From Flavobacterium jumunjinense (GTDB lineage Bacteria; Bacteroidota; Bacteroidia; Flavobacteriales; Flavobacteriaceae), in assembly GCF_021650975.2 (NCBI RefSeq), contig NZ_CP091285.1, forward strand, positions 2,046,001 through 2,110,000: a stretch of DNA of 64,000 nt, read 5' to 3'. Shown in pieces: positions 49,975-59,826 of this stretch (positions within the stretch are counted from its first letter, which is position 1; each line of letters starts with the position of its first letter). The translations under genes were made by a program, and so were the position numbers. The notes below the pieces were generated by a model. That model was not told the DNA's origin and ran no database searches. It saw nothing but the letters and a program-made list of their open reading frames with translations.

Positions 49975-52887
49975 ATGAAAAACAAATTACAGAAAAATGT
50001 AGTAATGCTATTGCTTGCTACTTCTTCTTTTTTGTCAACAGCTCAGGTTGCTGATAAAAATGTTAAGGAGATGGTGTTGGATGACAAAGGACAACCTTCA
50101 TTAATTATCTTTAATGAAAGTGCTAATGTTTCAAGTGCTAACTTCCAGAATGTATTAAAAGAAAATCTTAAATTGAGAAGCGATTTTAATTTCGTGAAGA
50201 TTAAAGATGAAATGGACAATTTAGGTATTGTTCATGAAAAGTATCAGTTGTACTATAAAACTGTAAAAGTAGAATTCGCTACCTATACAATCCACTCTAA
50301 AAACGGTAGAATAGTTTCAATGAGTGGTGATATTTATAATGCAAATACAATTAATATTACGCCATCTATTAATGGTGAAAAAGCATTAGAGTTTGCCAAA
50401 AAAGCAGCAGGAAATAGTTCTTTTTTATGGGAAGACAAAAGAGAGGCTTCTTTAATAAACTATACAAAACCTCAAGGGGAATTAGTATTGTTGCCAGATA
50501 TGGCAAGTATTGGTGTTGAAAGAGAAACAACAGATTTAATTTTAGCGTATAAATTTGATATTTATGCTACAAATCCGATTAGTAGAGGAGATGTTTATGT
50601 AGATGCAAAATCGGGAAAAGTTTTATTTTATAATGCAACAATTAAGCATGCAACAAATTTCGGACATGGATCTGCTCATTTGTTTGCTAAAAAACATAGC
50701 TGCGAATCAAATAATGTTGAAAACAATTATAATTTAACTAAAACTTTAGAAGCTTTAGTTACAGGTAATGCAGCAACAAGATATAGTGGTAGTCAGAGTA
50801 TTGAAACTACTTTAAGTGGTGGTAGCTATATCTTAAAAGACAACACTAGAGGTAGTGGAGTTAATACCTATGATCTGAACACAGGGACTAATTATGGATC
50901 TGCTGTAAATTTTACTGATAATGATAATAATTGGACAACTGCTGAGCATAGTGCAAACAAAGATAACGGCGCTTTAGATGCGCATTGGGGAGCAGAGAAA
51001 ACATATGATTACTGGACTACAAAGCACAGTAGAAATAGTTTTAATGGTTCTGGAGCTGCAATAAATAGTTATGTGCATTATAGTTCTAATTATGATAATG
51101 CATTTTGGGATGGTTCTAGAATGACTTACGGTGATGGTAGTGGTACTTATTTTGATATTTTAACTGCATTAGATGTAGCAGCTCATGAAATTGGTCATGC
51201 AGTATGTACTTATACAGCTAATTTGGCGTATCAAAGAGAGTCTGGGGCATTAAATGAAGGTTTTTCAGATATTTGGGGAGCAGCTGTTGAGTTTTATGCA
51301 GCACCAACTAAGAGCCCATGGTTAATTGGAGAAGATATTGAAAGACGTTCAGGGCATGCAGCACTTCGTTCAATGAGTAATCCAAAAAGTGAAGGACAAC
51401 CAGATACTTATGGTGGTACAAATTGGAAAAACCCAAACTGTGGAACTCCAACTCAGTCAAATGATTATTGTGGTGTTCATACAAATAGCGGAGTATTAAA
51501 CCATTGGTTCTATATTTTAGTTCAAGGAAAAACAGGAACTAATGATATTGGTAGCGCATATAATGTTACAGGAATAGGAATGGATAAAGCGGCAAATATT
51601 GCATATCGTTTAGAAAGTGTTTATTTATCTGCAAATTCAACTTTCGCTAATGCAAGGTCATTTGGTATTCAAGCAGCAACAGATTTGTATGGAGCTGCTT
51701 CTCCAGAAGTAATCGCAACAACAAATGCTTTTTATGCTGTTGGAGTTGGCGCTGCTTATTCTGATGGTGGTGGAGATCCAACAACATGTACAACAACAGT
51801 AACTTCTTACCCATATGCTGAAGGTTTTGAAAATACTTTAGGAGCTTGGGCTCAAGGTTCAGGTGATGATTTTGATTGGGCAGTAAACTCAAACGGAACA
51901 CCTTCAAGTAATACAGGACCGTCTAGTGCTTCTCAAGGATCATATTATGTATATGTAGAAGCTTCTAGCCCTAATTATCCAAGTAAATCTACAATTTTAA
52001 ATTCACCTTGTTTCAATTTAACTGGAGCATCTGCGGCTACTTTTACATTCAAATACCACATGTATGGAGCTGCTGGAATGGGAGGTTTAAAATTACAAGC
52101 AAGTACGAATGGTACTACTTGGGCAGATGTTTGGTCTAAAACAGGTGATCAAGGTAATTCATGGTTAAGTGCTTCTGTTGATTTAGCTTCTTATGCAGGA
52201 AATACAGTAAGATTAAGATTTGTAGGAACTACAGGTTCAACTTGGCAAGGTGATATAGCTGTTGATGATGTTGCATTATCTACAGGAACAGTAACTGATC
52301 CAACATGTACTAACGTGAATATTAATTTAACATTCGATAATTATCCAGAAGAAACTAGCTGGCAAATATTGAATGCTAGTAATCAAGTAGTAGAATCAGG
52401 TGGAACATATGGAAGTCAAGCAGACGGTTCTTCTTTAACAATTACAAAATGTTTAACTGCAGGTTGTTATACTTTTAAAATTAATGATAGCTATGGAGAT
52501 GGTATTTGTTGTTCATATGGTAACGGAAGTTATTCTGTTAAAGCAGGTGCAACTACTCTAGCAAGTGGAGCTAGTTTTGGAGCAAGTGAGTCTACAAACT
52601 TCTGCGTTGGAACAACAGGAATAGTTTCTAACCTAAGTACAATAACAGAAGTACAAGAAACAATTTCATTCTCAATGTATCCAAATCCAGTAAAAGGAGA
52701 TTATCTAAACGTTATCTCTAATGATGGAATGAAAGATTATAAAGTATATAATTTAGTAGGACAATTAGTTTTACAAGGTCAAATTAAAAATGACCAAGTT
52801 AATGTGAGCTCTCTAAATAGTGGAGTTTATGTTATCGAGTTAAATACTTATAAAGAGAAAATAACTAAGAAATTCATAAAAGAATAA
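49975..52887 (+). CDS. Secreted M4 (thermolysin-type) zinc metalloprotease with type IX sorting domain
   Basis: 970 residues. Signal peptide (MLLLATSSFLSTAQ), then an FTP/PepSY-type propeptide (about 50-220), then the catalytic domain with the zinc motif HEIGH (H404, E405, H408 in VAAHEIGHAVCTY) and third ligand E428 in GALNEGFSDIWG. A C-terminal His follows in CGVHTNSGVLNHWFYILV. A MAM-like jelly-roll (about 605-760) and a second beta-sandwich precede the sorting domain (SMYPNPVKGDYLNVISND to KKFIKE). Like the subtilase, it is a type IX cargo and a secreted protein-degrading enzyme. Confidence 0.95.
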   Translation: MKNKLQKNVVMLLLATSSFLSTAQVADKNVKEMVLDDKGQPSLIIFNESANVSSANFQNVLKENLKLRSDFNFVKIKDEMDNLGIVHEKYQLYYKTVKVEFATYTIHSKNGRIVSMSGDIYNANTINITPSINGEKALEFAKKAAGNSSFLWEDKREASLINYTKPQGELVLLPDMASIGVERETTDLILAYKFDIYATNPISRGDVYVDAKSGKVLFYNATIKHATNFGHGSAHLFAKKHSCESNNVENNYNLTKTLEALVTGNAATRYSGSQSIETTLSGGSYILKDNTRGSGVNTYDLNTGTNYGSAVNFTDNDNNWTTAEHSANKDNGALDAHWGAEKTYDYWTTKHSRNSFNGSGAAINSYVHYSSNYDNAFWDGSRMTYGDGSGTYFDILTALDVAAHEIGHAVCTYTANLAYQRESGALNEGFSDIWGAAVEFYAAPTKSPWLIGEDIERRSGHAALRSMSNPKSEGQPDTYGGTNWKNPNCGTPTQSNDYCGVHTNSGVLNHWFYILVQGKTGTNDIGSAYNVTGIGMDKAANIAYRLESVYLSANSTFANARSFGIQAATDLYGAASPEVIATTNAFYAVGVGAAYSDGGGDPTTCTTTVTSYPYAEGFENTLGAWAQGSGDDFDWAVNSNGTPSSNTGPSSASQGSYYVYVEASSPNYPSKSTILNSPCFNLTGASAATFTFKYHMYGAAGMGGLKLQASTNGTTWADVWSKTGDQGNSWLSASVDLASYAGNTVRLRFVGTTGSTWQGDIAVDDVALSTGTVTDPTCTNVNINLTFDNYPEETSWQILNASNQVVESGGTYGSQADGSSLTITKCLTAGCYTFKINDSYGDGICCSYGNGSYSVKAGATTLASGASFGASESTNFCVGTTGIVSNLSTITEVQETISFSMYPNPVKGDYLNVISNDGMKDYKVYNLVGQLVLQGQIKNDQVNVSSLNSGVYVIELNTYKEKITKKFIKE

Positions 52888-52915
52888 AACGATATTTTTT
52901 GTTAAGTTAATAAGT

Positions 52916-52950
52916 GAAAAGGCTGCTCTAATTTTTTAGGCAGCCTTTTC
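52916..52950. terminator. Terminator shared by the M4 peptidase and fumarase genes
   Basis: An 11-bp perfect stem (GAAAAGGCTGC with GCAGCCTTTTC) with an A run on one side and a T run on the other, so it can serve both convergent genes. Confidence 0.8.
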
Positions 52951-52976
52951 TAATTATAGTAATAGAGTTAATCTAT

Positions 52977-54578
52977 TTATAGATTTGCAAAGAAATCATT
53001 TCCTTTATCATCTGTAATAATAAATGCAGGGAAATCTTTAACTGTAATTTTTCTTACCGCTTCCATTCCTAATTCAGGAAAATCGACAACTTCAACTTTT
53101 AAAATGTTGTCTTTTGCTAGAATTGCAGCAGGACCACCAATAGAACCAAGGTAAAAACCGCCATATTTACCACAAGCCTCAGTAACTTGTTGCGAACGAT
53201 TTCCTTTAGCTAACATAATCATACTTCCACCAGCAGCTTGGAACTCTCCAACATAAGGATCCATTCTTCCAGCTGTAGTTGGTCCAAAACTTCCAGAAGG
53301 CATTCCCTCTGGTGTCTTTGCAGGACCAGCATAATAAATAGGATGATTTTTAAAATACTCAGGCATTGGTTTCCCAGTATCTAAGAGTTCTTTAATTTTT
53401 GCATGTGCAATATCTCTAGCAACGATAACTGTTCCGTTTAATTTTAAACGTGTCTTAATTGGATATTTAGTTAATTCTGCTAAAATATCAGCCATCGGAC
53501 GATTTAAATCGATTTCAACGGCTGGTTGTAAATGAGGTGCAACTTCAGGAAGAAATTGACCAGGATTTGTTTCTAATTGCTCAACAAAAATTCCTTCTTT
53601 AGTAATTTTTCCTTTAATGTTTCTATCTGCTGAACACGATACTCCTAATCCAACTGGACAAGAAGCAGCATGACGTGGTAAGCGGATAACACGAACATCA
53701 TGTGTGAAATATTTTCCACCAAATTGTGCTCCAATAGCACTTTCTTGGCAAATTTGTTGTACTTTTTTCTCCCATTCTAAATCTCTAAAAGCCTGACCAG
53801 CCATATTTCCAGAAGTAGGGAGGTTGTCGAAATAGCCTGCAGATGCTTTTTTTACAGCAGCTAGGTTGGCTTCTGCAGATGTACCACCAATTACTAATGC
53901 TAAATGATAAGGTGGGCAAGCAGAAGTTCCTAAATCTTTAATTTTTTCTTTAATAAACTCCTCCATTGACTTTTCATTTAATAATGATTTCGTCTTTTGG
54001 TATAAGAAAGTTTTGTTTGCAGAACCACCACCTTTGGCAAGAAATAAAAACTCATAAGAAGCTCCTTTTTTTGCATAAATATCAATTTGTGCGGGCAAAT
54101 TAGAGCCTGAATTTTTTTCTTCAAACATACTGATAGGTACAATTTGAGAATAACGAAGGTTCTTTTTTTCGTAAGTATTAAAAATACCTCTTGATAACCA
54201 TTCAGCATCATCTACTCCTGTGTAAACATTTTCCCCTTTTTTTCCCATTACAATGGCTGTTCCAGTATCTTGACAAGAAGGAAGCTCTCCTTCTATAGCA
54301 ACAGAAGCATTTTGTAATAAATTGTAAGCAACAAAACGATCGTTATCAGTTGCTTCTGGGTCTTCTAGTATGTTAGCCAAACTTTTTAAGTGTTTTGTTC
54401 TAAGCATAAAAGAAACATCATTCATTGCTACTTCAGAAAGCAGTTCTAAACCTTTTGGGGCAATTGTTAAAATTTCTCTGTCGCCTAGTTTTTCAACTTT
54501 TACGTAATCAGAACTTATTTTTTTGTATTGCGTATCGTCTTTTTCAATTGGATACGGATCTTGATATATAAAATCCAT
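52977..54578 (-). CDS. Class I fumarate hydratase (iron-sulfur)
   Basis: 533 residues of the single-chain class I type, which needs a [4Fe-4S] cluster and interconverts fumarate and malate. The N-terminal alpha-type half has cluster cysteines in [34 protein letters not shown] and [18 protein letters not shown]. The C-terminal beta-type half carries the [19 protein letters not shown] motif and [18 protein letters not shown]. It is oxygen-sensitive by class and iron-dependent. A related L(+)-tartrate or mesaconate hydratase cannot be excluded, but the length and motifs fit fumarase. Confidence 0.93.
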   Translation of the reverse strand: MDFIYQDPYPIEKDDTQYKKISSDYVKVEKLGDREILTIAPKGLELLSEVAMNDVSFMLRTKHLKSLANILEDPEATDNDRFVAYNLLQNASVAIEGELPSCQDTGTAIVMGKKGENVYTGVDDAEWLSRGIFNTYEKKNLRYSQIVPISMFEEKNSGSNLPAQIDIYAKKGASYEFLFLAKGGGSANKTFLYQKTKSLLNEKSMEEFIKEKIKDLGTSACPPYHLALVIGGTSAEANLAAVKKASAGYFDNLPTSGNMAGQAFRDLEWEKKVQQICQESAIGAQFGGKYFTHDVRVIRLPRHAASCPVGLGVSCSADRNIKGKITKEGIFVEQLETNPGQFLPEVAPHLQPAVEIDLNRPMADILAELTKYPIKTRLKLNGTVIVARDIAHAKIKELLDTGKPMPEYFKNHPIYYAGPAKTPEGMPSGSFGPTTAGRMDPYVGEFQAAGGSMIMLAKGNRSQQVTEACGKYGGFYLGSIGGPAAILAKDNILKVEVVDFPELGMEAVRKITVKDFPAFIITDDKGNDFFANL

Positions 54579-54690
54579 TGTGTTAGTTTTTAGAAGTGTA
54601 AAGTTACGTAATGTTTAAAAATTAGATAAATATTCCTAGAAGCTTTTCCTGTTTTAGTTGGTATTTTGAATAATTCTAAAGTAATAGTAA

Positions 54691-54903
54691 TTAATTTGTA
54701 TTAGAATGATGGTTTGTAATAACTATAACTCCAATCATAATTAGTAGTACAAAAACACCAAGTAGTGTGTTTCCGCTTTCTTTTTTAATTTTATCCATAG
54801 GTTTCTTTCCACCATAACAAAGCCACTTTATCCATTTACCGACTATTCTAGGAGTATAAAAAAATAAAATTTCTGCAAGTAGTTCAATTAAGAATTCAAA
54901 CAT
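54691..54903 (-). CDS. Small membrane protein, 70 residues
   Basis: Not recognised. Two hydrophobic segments (FEFLIELLAEILFFYTP and LLGVFVLLIMIGVIVITN) are joined by a basic, Trp- and Cys-containing loop (GKWIKWLCYGGKKPMDKIKK). The topology is coherent. The gene stands alone upstream of fumarase, separated by about 110 bp on the same strand. Confidence 0.55.
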   Translation of the reverse strand: MFEFLIELLAEILFFYTPRIVGKWIKWLCYGGKKPMDKIKKESGNTLLGVFVLLIMIGVIVITNHHSNTN

Positions 54904-55055
54904 ATGCTTTCTATATTAAAAATGATAGTACTTTAAATTGCTAAAATAGATAGTATTTAAAGTCGTTAATATAAATAAGTGTTAAAAAAGTAATAATTAT
55001 AATTAGAAAATCTGTTTCAAATGTATTATTTTTATCGAGTCTAAATAAATAAAAC

Positions 55056-55688
55056 ATGAAACCGATTACAATTGTTATTGCAGATAGTCAAAATCTATAT
55101 AGAATTGGACTTAGATCAGTAATAAAAAAACACTTTAAGAATGTACAAATTAGGGAAACATGCATAAAAAATGAGGTGTTAAAATGGTTAAAAAAAGAGG
55201 AGATAAATTACTTGTTTTTAGATCCTTATAATATAAAAAGCTTTGAAATAGATGAAATTAAAACACTTAATATAGCTTACCCAAATTGTAAAATCATTAT
55301 AACTACTTGCTCACATAATGAACTTTCTGAGGAACTTTTAATTAGAAAAATAATAAAAGGCTATATCTGTAAAACAAATAAAGAGTTAATTTTTCATGAA
55401 GCAATAAGTAAGATCGAAGAAAACGAAGAATATGTTTGCAATGAAATATTAAGTAAGTTTTTCAAAAATAAAGTTGAAAATAAATTTAAGGCACAATATC
55501 AATTAACAGAAAGGGAAACTGAAATTTTAAAATTAATTGGTCAAGGAAAGAGTGGCGAACAAATAGCAAACGACTTGTTTATAAGCATACATACATTTAG
55601 AACGCATAGAAAAAATATAATGAAAAAGACAAATATAAATTCTACTTCAAAATTAGTTGTTCACGCAATAAGTAATCATTTAAGCTAA
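55056..55688 (+). CDS. LuxR-type response regulator (NarL family)
   Basis: 210 residues. The N-terminal receiver domain is about 1-120, with an early acidic residue (IVIADSQNLY) and phospho-acceptor Asp in YLFLDPYN; the conserved Lys lies in YICKTNKELI. A C-terminal LuxR helix-turn-helix follows (about 145-205): LTERETEILKLIGQGKSGEQ, with IANDLFISIHTFRTHRKNIM. No sensor kinase is adjacent, so it is an orphan here. It ends about 140 bp upstream of the siderophore operon and could influence it, though the shared iron box is the stronger candidate control. Confidence 0.88.
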   Translation: MKPITIVIADSQNLYRIGLRSVIKKHFKNVQIRETCIKNEVLKWLKKEEINYLFLDPYNIKSFEIDEIKTLNIAYPNCKIIITTCSHNELSEELLIRKIIKGYICKTNKELIFHEAISKIEENEEYVCNEILSKFFKNKVENKFKAQYQLTERETEILKLIGQGKSGEQIANDLFISIHTFRTHRKNIMKKTNINSTSKLVVHAISNHLS

Positions 55689-55756
55689 AGATTGCTACTC
55701 TAATTGCGGTATAATATCTACTGCTTTTAATTAATTAATTTACTATTAAGGTTGTA

Positions 55757-55787
55757 TTGACACTTTTTTATTTTGGGCATACTTTTG
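55757..55787 (+). promoter_or_regulatory. Bacteroidota-type promoter of the siderophore operon
   Basis: TTG at 55757-55759, a 20-bp spacer and TACTTTTG at 55780-55787, matching TTG-N20-TAnnTTTG. Confidence 0.7.
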
Positions 55788-55796
55788 TTTTTTTAT

Positions 55797-55817
55797 TCTT
55801 TAGAATTAATCTAAATA
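55797..55817. promoter_or_regulatory. Putative iron-responsive box of the siderophore operon (inverted copy)
   Basis: The core TTTAGA-ATTAA-TCTAAA is a perfect 6-5-6 palindrome placed 10 bp after the -7 element, where a bound repressor would block initiation. The minus strand reads TATTTAGATTAATTCTAAA, sharing its first 12 bases with the boxes before the ferritin and the 16553 gene. Confidence 0.6.
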
Positions 55818-55827
55818 AAAATAACAA

Positions 55828-57363
55828 ATGAATATACTTGAACAAACAAAGCAAGATTCAAAAAATAAATTAGTAGTTGTAAATCATCCTAGAGAGCATA
55901 TTTTTTCAAATGAAAAGATTGGGATTTCAAATTACAAAAAGAGTATGAAAAAAGCAATTCACGCTATTAGTAATACGCTAAAAGATAGGAAAACTCCTTT
56001 TACAGGGAAGTCAATTGCTGTATTAAGAGAAAAATTTAACAAGATTCAGTTGGAACATTTTAAAGAAACACATTCTTTAGAATATGTTATTGAAGAGTTG
56101 AAGGAATTGTATTTAGATGATTGTGTGCATTTTCATCATCCAAAATATATTGCGCATTTAAATTGTCCGATTCTTACTCCAACTTTGGTAGCAGAAACTT
56201 TTATTTCTTCTCTAAATTCATCTATGGATACTTGGGATCAAAGTACAGGAGGAACTTTTATAGAGTTAAAATTGATCGAATGGACCTTAGATATCTTAGG
56301 TTTTCCTACAGAAGGTGATGGGATTTTTACCAGTGGAGGAACACAGTCTAACATGATGGGATTATTGTTAGCAAGGGATTTTTACATTAAAAACAATTAT
56401 GATATTGATCCAAAAATGGAGGGTTTACCAGCAGATGCTTCTAAATTTAGGGTATTTTGTTCAGATGTAAGTCATTTTAGTTTAAAGAAAAACCTGAGCT
56501 TGTTAGGACTAGGACAAAACGCTGTTATTCCGATTACAGTTGATGCTGATTTTAAAATGGACGTTAAAAAATTAGAATTAGCCATTGAAGAGCAGAAGCA
56601 ATTAGGAAATATTCCTATAGCTATTGTAGGAACAGCAGGGACAACCGATTTTGGCTCAATTGATCCATTACCAATAATTTCAGCCATAGCAAAACAAAAT
56701 AAATTATGGTTTCATGTTGATGCGGCTTATGGCGGTGGTTTGCTAATAAGTGAGAAACATAAAAGCAAACTAAGAGGTATAGAATTAGCCGATTCGGCAA
56801 CGATAGATTATCATAAAACATTTTATCAACCAGTAAGTTCTAGTGGGTTTTTCATGAGAGATAAATCTTTTATAGACTATATAAAATACCATGCAGATTA
56901 CCTTAATTCGAAAGAACAAGAAGAAGAAGGTATTCCCAATATGGTTAAAAAATCAATACAAACCACAAGACGATTTGATGCTTTGAAACTTTGGTTTACA
57001 TTAAGAATGATTGGTGTTGAAGGATTGAGTTCCTATTTAGAAAAAGCAATAGAGAGCGCTCAATTTACAGCTCAGTATTTAAGCGAGAGGAAAGATTTTG
57101 AAATCATTCATCAACCGGAAATTAGTGCAGTTGTTTTTAGATATACTCCTTATTCTGGTTTAGATGCTACCTATTGTAACTTGAATAGTCACATTCGAAA
57201 GGCAATGTTTAATGAAGGAAAAGCGATCATTACAAGTACAAAAGTGAAGGAAGAAGTGTTTTTAAAATTCACCTTATTAAATCCGTTAACAACAACAAAA
57301 GATATTGAAGAAGTGATTGACCTAATTGTTTTTCATGGGCAACAATATTCATTAAAAAATTAG
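55828..57363 (+). CDS. PLP-dependent group II decarboxylase (lysine or diamine-precursor decarboxylase of siderophore synthesis)
   Basis: 511 residues. The PLP lysine is K330 in TIDYHKTFYQPVSSSGFF, and the PLP-stacking and phosphate region is FTSGGTQSNMMGLLLARD and FHVDAAYGGGLLIS. Its group II sequence resembles DesA-type lysine decarboxylases and diaminobutyrate decarboxylases. In hydroxamate pathways such an enzyme makes cadaverine or putrescine, which is then N-hydroxylated and acylated. The substrate cannot be settled from the sequence. It heads the operon, 4 bp before the hydroxylase gene. The promoter and box upstream fit iron-controlled expression. Confidence 0.88.
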   Translation: MNILEQTKQDSKNKLVVVNHPREHIFSNEKIGISNYKKSMKKAIHAISNTLKDRKTPFTGKSIAVLREKFNKIQLEHFKETHSLEYVIEELKELYLDDCVHFHHPKYIAHLNCPILTPTLVAETFISSLNSSMDTWDQSTGGTFIELKLIEWTLDILGFPTEGDGIFTSGGTQSNMMGLLLARDFYIKNNYDIDPKMEGLPADASKFRVFCSDVSHFSLKKNLSLLGLGQNAVIPITVDADFKMDVKKLELAIEEQKQLGNIPIAIVGTAGTTDFGSIDPLPIISAIAKQNKLWFHVDAAYGGGLLISEKHKSKLRGIELADSATIDYHKTFYQPVSSSGFFMRDKSFIDYIKYHADYLNSKEQEEEGIPNMVKKSIQTTRRFDALKLWFTLRMIGVEGLSSYLEKAIESAQFTAQYLSERKDFEIIHQPEISAVVFRYTPYSGLDATYCNLNSHIRKAMFNEGKAIITSTKVKEEVFLKFTLLNPLTTTKDIEEVIDLIVFHGQQYSLKN

Positions 57364-57367
57364 AAAA

Positions 57368-58699
57368 ATGCAAAATACAACATACGATTTTATAGCAGTA
57401 GGAGTAGGTCCATTCAATTTAGGTTTGGCTTGTTTAACACAACCAATAAAAGATATAAACGGTTTGTTTTTTGATAAAAATGAATCATTCAATTGGCATC
57501 CAGGCATGCTTTTAGAAGATACAACCTTACAAATTCCATTTCTTGCTGATTTGGTCACTCTTGCTGATCCAACGAGCCCTTTTAGTTTTCTAAATTACAT
57601 CAAGGAACAAGGAAAAATGTATTCGTTCTATATTAGAGAAAACTTTTTGTTGTTAAGAAACGAATACAATCAATATTGTCAATGGGCAATAGAGAAAATG
57701 TCGAATATTTATTTTAATACTGAAGTAATTCAAATTGATTATAGCGAATCGGAAGCTTATTATATGGTGACAACCAAATGTACAAAAACGGAAACGATAA
57801 CGATTTATACGACTAAGAAAATTGTTTTAGGAACAGGAACGTCTCCACATATTCCAAAATCGTGCCAAAACCTGAAAGAAAATGCAATTCATTCTGCAAA
57901 TTATCTTCAAAACAAAAGCGAACTTCAAAAAAAGAAATCCATCACTGTTTTAGGAAGCGGGCAAAGTGCTGCTGAAGTGTTTAATGATTTACTACAAGAA
58001 ATAGATACGTATAATTATCAACTGAACTGGATAACACGTTCGCCTCGCTTTTTCCCAATGGATTATAGTAAGCTAACCTTAGAAATGACTTCTCCTGAAT
58101 ATGTTGACTATTTCTATAATTTACCAGAAGAGAAAAGAGATGAACTATTAAGTAGTCAGAAATTGCTATATAAAGGAATCAATAAAGATTTGATTGGAAG
58201 TATATTCGATACTATTTATCATAAAAAAGTAATAGGAGCTATCGATGTGAATTTGAGAACCAATTCAGCATGCATTCAATCCAATTATGATGAGGAATCT
58301 GAGAAATTCAATTTAGAATTACATCAGGTAGAACAAGATCAAAAATACCGTCATACCACAGAAGCTTTAGTTTTAGCAACAGGTTATAGTTATAAGTTAC
58401 CGGGATTTTTAGAAGGCATTTCAGAACGCATCCTTTGGGATAAAAAAGGAAGATTTGCAACCAATAGAAATTATAGTATTGATGCAAATGCTGCTGAAAT
58501 TTTTGTGCAAAATGCAGAATCGCATACGCATGGTTTTGTAACACCCGATTTAGGTATGGCTTGTTATAGAAATTCCTATATTATTAAAGAAATTACTGGG
58601 ATAGAATACTATCCAATTGAAAAAAGAATTGCTTTCCAACAATTTGAAGTAACAAAAGAAGAAGCGATTCACTCGGAAGCTTTTGAATTAATCTCATAA
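57368..58699 (+). CDS. Amine/amino acid N-hydroxylase (IucD/PvdA/DesB family flavoprotein)
   Basis: 443 residues. FAD motif AVGVGPFNLGLACL at about residues 10-23 (GxGPFNLG is family-specific), a second FAD site segment NESFNWHPGMLLEDTTLQ, NADPH motif TVLGSGQSAAEVFNDLL (about 195), and the late LVLATGYSYKLP. It uses FAD, NADPH and oxygen to hydroxylate a primary amine, giving the N-hydroxylamine that becomes a hydroxamate ligand for Fe(III). The order after a decarboxylase matches desA-desB and bibA-bibB. The next gene starts 10 bp later. Confidence 0.93.
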   Translation: MQNTTYDFIAVGVGPFNLGLACLTQPIKDINGLFFDKNESFNWHPGMLLEDTTLQIPFLADLVTLADPTSPFSFLNYIKEQGKMYSFYIRENFLLLRNEYNQYCQWAIEKMSNIYFNTEVIQIDYSESEAYYMVTTKCTKTETITIYTTKKIVLGTGTSPHIPKSCQNLKENAIHSANYLQNKSELQKKKSITVLGSGQSAAEVFNDLLQEIDTYNYQLNWITRSPRFFPMDYSKLTLEMTSPEYVDYFYNLPEEKRDELLSSQKLLYKGINKDLIGSIFDTIYHKKVIGAIDVNLRTNSACIQSNYDEESEKFNLELHQVEQDQKYRHTTEALVLATGYSYKLPGFLEGISERILWDKKGRFATNRNYSIDANAAEIFVQNAESHTHGFVTPDLGMACYRNSYIIKEITGIEYYPIEKRIAFQQFEVTKEEAIHSEAFELIS

Positions 58700-58709
58700 A
58701 CAAGAATAC

Positions 58710-59825
58710 ATGAAAACCCTTGAGAAAAGAATTACTGCTATTGATGTGGCTCGTGGAATAAGCGTTTTGTTTATGATTATTATTCATACGATGTTAATTT
58801 ATGGTGATTTGGAGACGCAAAACCATACTATTCTTGGAGAAATTGTGCTTTGGTTAGGTAGAGGAACAGCGATGTTTCTTATTACCATGGGAATTTCTTT
58901 CGTACTCTCTAGAAGACAATCATTTACAGCCGTTTCTAAACGAGCCTTGTATATTTTAGGAATAGGATATGGAATGAATTTATTAAAGTTTATTGTTCCA
59001 GAATTTGTGTTTGGAGGTTTGCCCACAGCTTTTGTAGAAGCTTACGGATTAACTTCTCAAACACTTGAAGCAACACTGTTTTTCTTATTGTTAGGTGATA
59101 TTTTACAATTAGCAGGAATCACATTATTCCTTATGGCAATAATCAATCATTTTAGTAGTAGTAAATACGTGCCCTTACTTATTGCAACCATCATTCTTTT
59201 TGTTTCAAAAGAGGTAAGTGGTTTCCGTATAGATGTTTTAGGAATAAATTATATATGCGATTTGTTTTTTAGCGATCAATTCAACGTTTATTTCCCTGTT
59301 TTCCCTTGGAGCGCTTTTATATTAATAGGAATGTTTTTAGGGAGATGGTATAAAGAGACTAATGAAAATAAAGCACAATTCTTTAAAAACACACTTAAAG
59401 TAGGTTTGTTTTCTGTGGTAGTTGGTGGTCTATTAAATTTTACAAATCCATCCTATCATTTTGCAGATTATTATCATTTGGGACCAGGTGGAACAATTCT
59501 TCTATTAGGGATAAACCTTCTTCTTCTTTGGAGCATAAATAAACTAGTAGTTTTCTTTGGAGAACGAAAAACAATCTTTAAAAGAATAAGTTTCTATAGT
59601 AAAAATGTAACAAGTCTCTATGTAATTCAATGGGTAATCATCAACTGGGGAATGTATGTTTTTGGGTTTTGGAAACACCAACAAGGAATGGTTTTACTAC
59701 TTATTCCATTAATGATTGTACTCACAACGCTGGTGCAAATCGCCTATTCCTATGTTAGAAAACAAATACAATTATCAATAAAAGAAATAAAAATAGCTCC
59801 TAAAAGAATTTTTAAATCAACATAA
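58710..59825 (+). CDS. Multi-pass membrane acyltransferase-like protein (heparan-alpha-glucosaminide N-acetyltransferase-like)
   Basis: 371 residues with about ten membrane segments. The N-terminal motif RITAIDVARGISVLFMIIIH, followed by TMLIYGD, is the hallmark of the DUF1624/acyltransferase-3-like superfamily (R-xxxxD-xxRG-xxxxxM-xxxH). Members transfer acyl groups across membranes or, when degenerate, act as transporters. It stands in the middle of the siderophore operon: 10 bp after the hydroxylase and 1 bp before the acyltransferase-NIS fusion. It could acylate or export the product; both roles are inference. It is not part of the classical desABCD set. Confidence 0.75.
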   Translation: MKTLEKRITAIDVARGISVLFMIIIHTMLIYGDLETQNHTILGEIVLWLGRGTAMFLITMGISFVLSRRQSFTAVSKRALYILGIGYGMNLLKFIVPEFVFGGLPTAFVEAYGLTSQTLEATLFFLLLGDILQLAGITLFLMAIINHFSSSKYVPLLIATIILFVSKEVSGFRIDVLGINYICDLFFSDQFNVYFPVFPWSAFILIGMFLGRWYKETNENKAQFFKNTLKVGLFSVVVGGLLNFTNPSYHFADYYHLGPGGTILLLGINLLLLWSINKLVVFFGERKTIFKRISFYSKNVTSLYVIQWVIINWGMYVFGFWKHQQGMVLLLIPLMIVLTTLVQIAYSYVRKQIQLSIKEIKIAPKRIFKST

Positions 59826-59826
59826 G

